A stretch of 64,000 nucleotides of DNA from the NCBI GenBank assembly GCA_949287905.1, contig CASEHX010000028.1:1-64000 (forward strand), written 5' to 3'. The DNA is from an uncultured Olsenella sp. (GTDB lineage: Bacteria > Actinomycetota > Coriobacteriia > Coriobacteriales > Atopobiaceae). The notes under the pieces were generated by a model. That model was not told the DNA's origin. It worked only from the letters and a program-made list of their open reading frames with translations, and did no database searches. Within the stretch, counting starts at the first letter, position 1; each line of letters starts with the position of its first letter. Shown piece by piece: positions 62,375 to 64,000 of this stretch. The translations under genes and the position numbers were made by a program.

Positions 62375-63916
62375 TCAGTTCTCCTCGCTCTTCTCGGAGG
62401 CATCTTGGGACTGGCTTCCCGCCATGGGGGCAAGCCGGTGGTAGAGGGTCATCTGGCGGCGAAGGCGCGCGGCGAGCTCGTCGCTCGCAAAGCCGCGGGG
62501 CGCGCGCCAGCACCAGTTGCTGCCGAGGGTCGAGGGCGTGTTCATGCGCGCCTCGCTGCCAAGGCCAAGAAGGTCCTGCATCTGCACGACCGCCAGGTCG
62601 GACGCGCTCGCCCAGATGCCGCGCATCATGCCCCAGTTCTCGCCCTCTCGCGGGTCGAGGTGGAGGTACTCGCGCGCGACCTCCGCGTCCTTCTCGGGCG
62701 CCGTCTGGAGCCACCCGAGCGCGGTGTCGTTGTCGTGGGTCCCCACGTAGGCAACGCTGTTCACGGGATAGGCATAGGGGAGGTAGGTGTCGTCCCCGGC
62801 CTCGGAGTCGCGCGTGTCGAAGGCAAACTCCAGGACCTTCATCCCCGGGAAGCCAGAGTCCGCGAGCATCTGGCGCACCGAGTCGGTCAGATACCCCAGG
62901 TCCTCCGCGACGATCTCGCACGAGCCGAGGCGACGCTCCAGGGAGCGGAACACCTCGATCCCGGGTCCGTTGCGCCAGCGCCCGTCTGCCGCCGTCACCG
63001 CCTCGGCGGGGATCGCGAAGTACGAGTCAAAGCCGCGGAAGTGGTCAATGCGCAGGATGTCGTACATCCTCAGCTGGGCGGCGATGCGGTCTCCCCACCA
63101 CTCGTAGCCGTCCGCCTTCATGCGGTCCCAGGCAAAGAGCGGGTTTCCCCAGAGCTGGCCGATGGCGGAGAACCCGTCGGGCGGAACGCCCGCGATCTCG
63201 CGCGGCATGAGGTTCTCGTCCAGCTGGAACTGCTCGGGGCGCGACCACACGTCGGCGCTGTCCAGCGCAACGTAGAAGGGCAGGTCGCCCATGATGCTCA
63301 CGCCCGTCTCCGCGGCGTACGCGTGCAGCCGCTCCCATTGGCGGAAGAAGAGGCACTGCACGGCCTTCCAGAAGACGATCTCATTGGCAAGTCGGTCGCG
63401 CGCCTCGTCGAGTGCGGTGCCCTCGCGCCGCCGCAGCGGCGTCTCCCACGTGATCCACGAGGCGCCGCCGTGGGCGTCCTTGAGCGCCATGAAGAGGGCG
63501 TAGTCGTCCAGCCATGCCGCCTCGCGCTCGCAGAAGGCGGCATAGTCCGCCGCGTGGTCGCGGACGAGGCGGCCGGTGGCGTGCGCCAGGACGTCAAAGC
63601 GCTCGCGGTAGAGGGCGCCGTAGTCCACCCGCCCCGGGTCCTCCCCCCAGGGGCGCCCGGCGTACTCGCATCGGCGCAGGAGCCCCTCCTCGGCCAGGTC
63701 GTCCAGGTCGATGAGGTAGGGGTTGCCCGCGAAGGTGGAGAAGGACTGGTAGGGGGAGTCCCCGTAGCTCGTGGGAACCACGGGCAGAACCTGCCAGACG
63801 GCCGTACCCGACCTTGCGAGGAAGTCCACGAAGGCGCGTGCCTCCGCGCCCAGGGTGCCCACGCCCCACGGGGAGGGGAGTGAGGTGATGGGCATAAGAA
63901 CACCGGCTCTTCTCAC
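62375..63916 (-). CDS. malQ: 4-alpha-glucanotransferase (amylomaltase)
   Basis: This GH77 enzyme of about 513 residues moves glucan segments between maltodextrins. It begins RRAGVLMPITSLPSPWGVGTLG. Conserved blocks are YGDSPYQSFSTFAGNPYLIDLD, GDLPFYVALDSADVW, LRIDHFRGF with the nucleophilic aspartate, AEDLGYL with the acid/base glutamate, and VGTHDNDT. The GTG start at 63916 has GGAG nine bases upstream; an ATG at 63925 and a TTG at 63931 are alternatives. It is the first gene of malQ-glgP and is complete in the window. Confidence 0.94.
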   Translation of the reverse strand: MRRAGVLMPITSLPSPWGVGTLGAEARAFVDFLARSGTAVWQVLPVVPTSYGDSPYQSFSTFAGNPYLIDLDDLAEEGLLRRCEYAGRPWGEDPGRVDYGALYRERFDVLAHATGRLVRDHAADYAAFCEREAAWLDDYALFMALKDAHGGASWITWETPLRRREGTALDEARDRLANEIVFWKAVQCLFFRQWERLHAYAAETGVSIMGDLPFYVALDSADVWSRPEQFQLDENLMPREIAGVPPDGFSAIGQLWGNPLFAWDRMKADGYEWWGDRIAAQLRMYDILRIDHFRGFDSYFAIPAEAVTAADGRWRNGPGIEVFRSLERRLGSCEIVAEDLGYLTDSVRQMLADSGFPGMKVLEFAFDTRDSEAGDDTYLPYAYPVNSVAYVGTHDNDTALGWLQTAPEKDAEVAREYLHLDPREGENWGMMRGIWASASDLAVVQMQDLLGLGSEARMNTPSTLGSNWCWRAPRGFASDELAARLRRQMTLYHRLAPMAGSQSQDASEKSEEN

Positions 63917-64000
63917 GTGTCTCATCTCCAAGACTGTCCACGACTCGCGCTGCGAGCCAATTGACCTGCGAACATAGACTGCTTCTGTAAAAAGGGGCCT

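Noticed and set aside
60118..63210. 1030-residue open frame on the plus strand across glgP and malQ
   Set aside because: Same kind of antisense shadow, with low-complexity composition; the minus-strand enzymes are unambiguous.

Overview
The window comes from a GC-rich, probably anaerobic, gut- or oral-type actinobacterium. Gene content and style suggest class Coriobacteriia, Olsenella/Atopobiaceae-like. Signs are strong G/C third-position bias, Tat-type lipoprotein signals, pyruvate formate-lyase, an [FeFe] hydrogenase, a bile-salt-hydrolase-type enzyme and alpha-glucan/alpha-galactoside use. No rRNA, tRNA, CRISPR array or prophage was seen. The genus is inferred from general knowledge, not from a search.

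Layout. 1-9.7 kb: XRE regulator, HAD phosphatase, threonine aldolase, ilvE, hisS, pseudouridine synthase, a monomeric [FeFe] hydrogenase and a YejK/NdpA-like protein. 9.8-15 kb: a coiled-coil cell-wall hydrolase, then the NAD operon nadA-nadB-nadC-niaR, with a palindrome on the -35 box of its promoter. 15-23 kb: a REP-associated tyrosine transposase (RAYT) flanked by its presumed REP hairpins, membrane proteins, an alpha-amylase, a PepV-like dipeptidase and a hemolysin-III protein. 23-26 kb: a methionine ABC transporter (metN-metI-metQ) whose MetN lacks the usual C-terminal NIL domain. 27-30.4 kb: an AT-rich island holding one gene of about 1036 residues that joins an HD domain to an Hsp90-like ATPase. 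30-35 kb: nitroreductase, acetyltransferase, C69 dipeptidase and DAHP synthase. 35.7-39.2 kb: a pyruvate formate-lyase locus in which the enzyme is split into a 698-residue catalytic protein and a separate 82-residue glycyl-radical protein, followed by the activase gene. 39.6-51 kb: DedA, a choloylglycine hydrolase-like enzyme, GNAT, a copper module (csoR, and copA with a fused CopZ-like domain), MFS, ligA and a tyrosine phosphatase. 50.4-58.2 kb: an AraC regulator divergent from an alpha-galactoside ABC transporter and alpha-galactosidase. 58.3-63.9 kb: malQ-glgP and an alpha-glucosidase.

A striking feature is that most intergenic gaps above about 300 bp are filled with structured repeats. 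(i) 29-bp GTGACA...TGTCAC hairpins and two related hairpin variants lie at gene ends, and the RAYT gene is embedded among them. (ii) Three loci carry head-to-head arrays of a 19-bp unit (core CGGTTRTGCGCA), and each has a central spacer of exactly 62 bp. (iii) Two loci carry 48-bp inverted repeats with a 101-102 bp spacer. (iv) A 41-bp-period inverted array is bracketed by two hairpins. These repeats, the split pyruvate formate-lyase and the lone HD-Hsp90 ATPase are the best candidates for undescribed biology.
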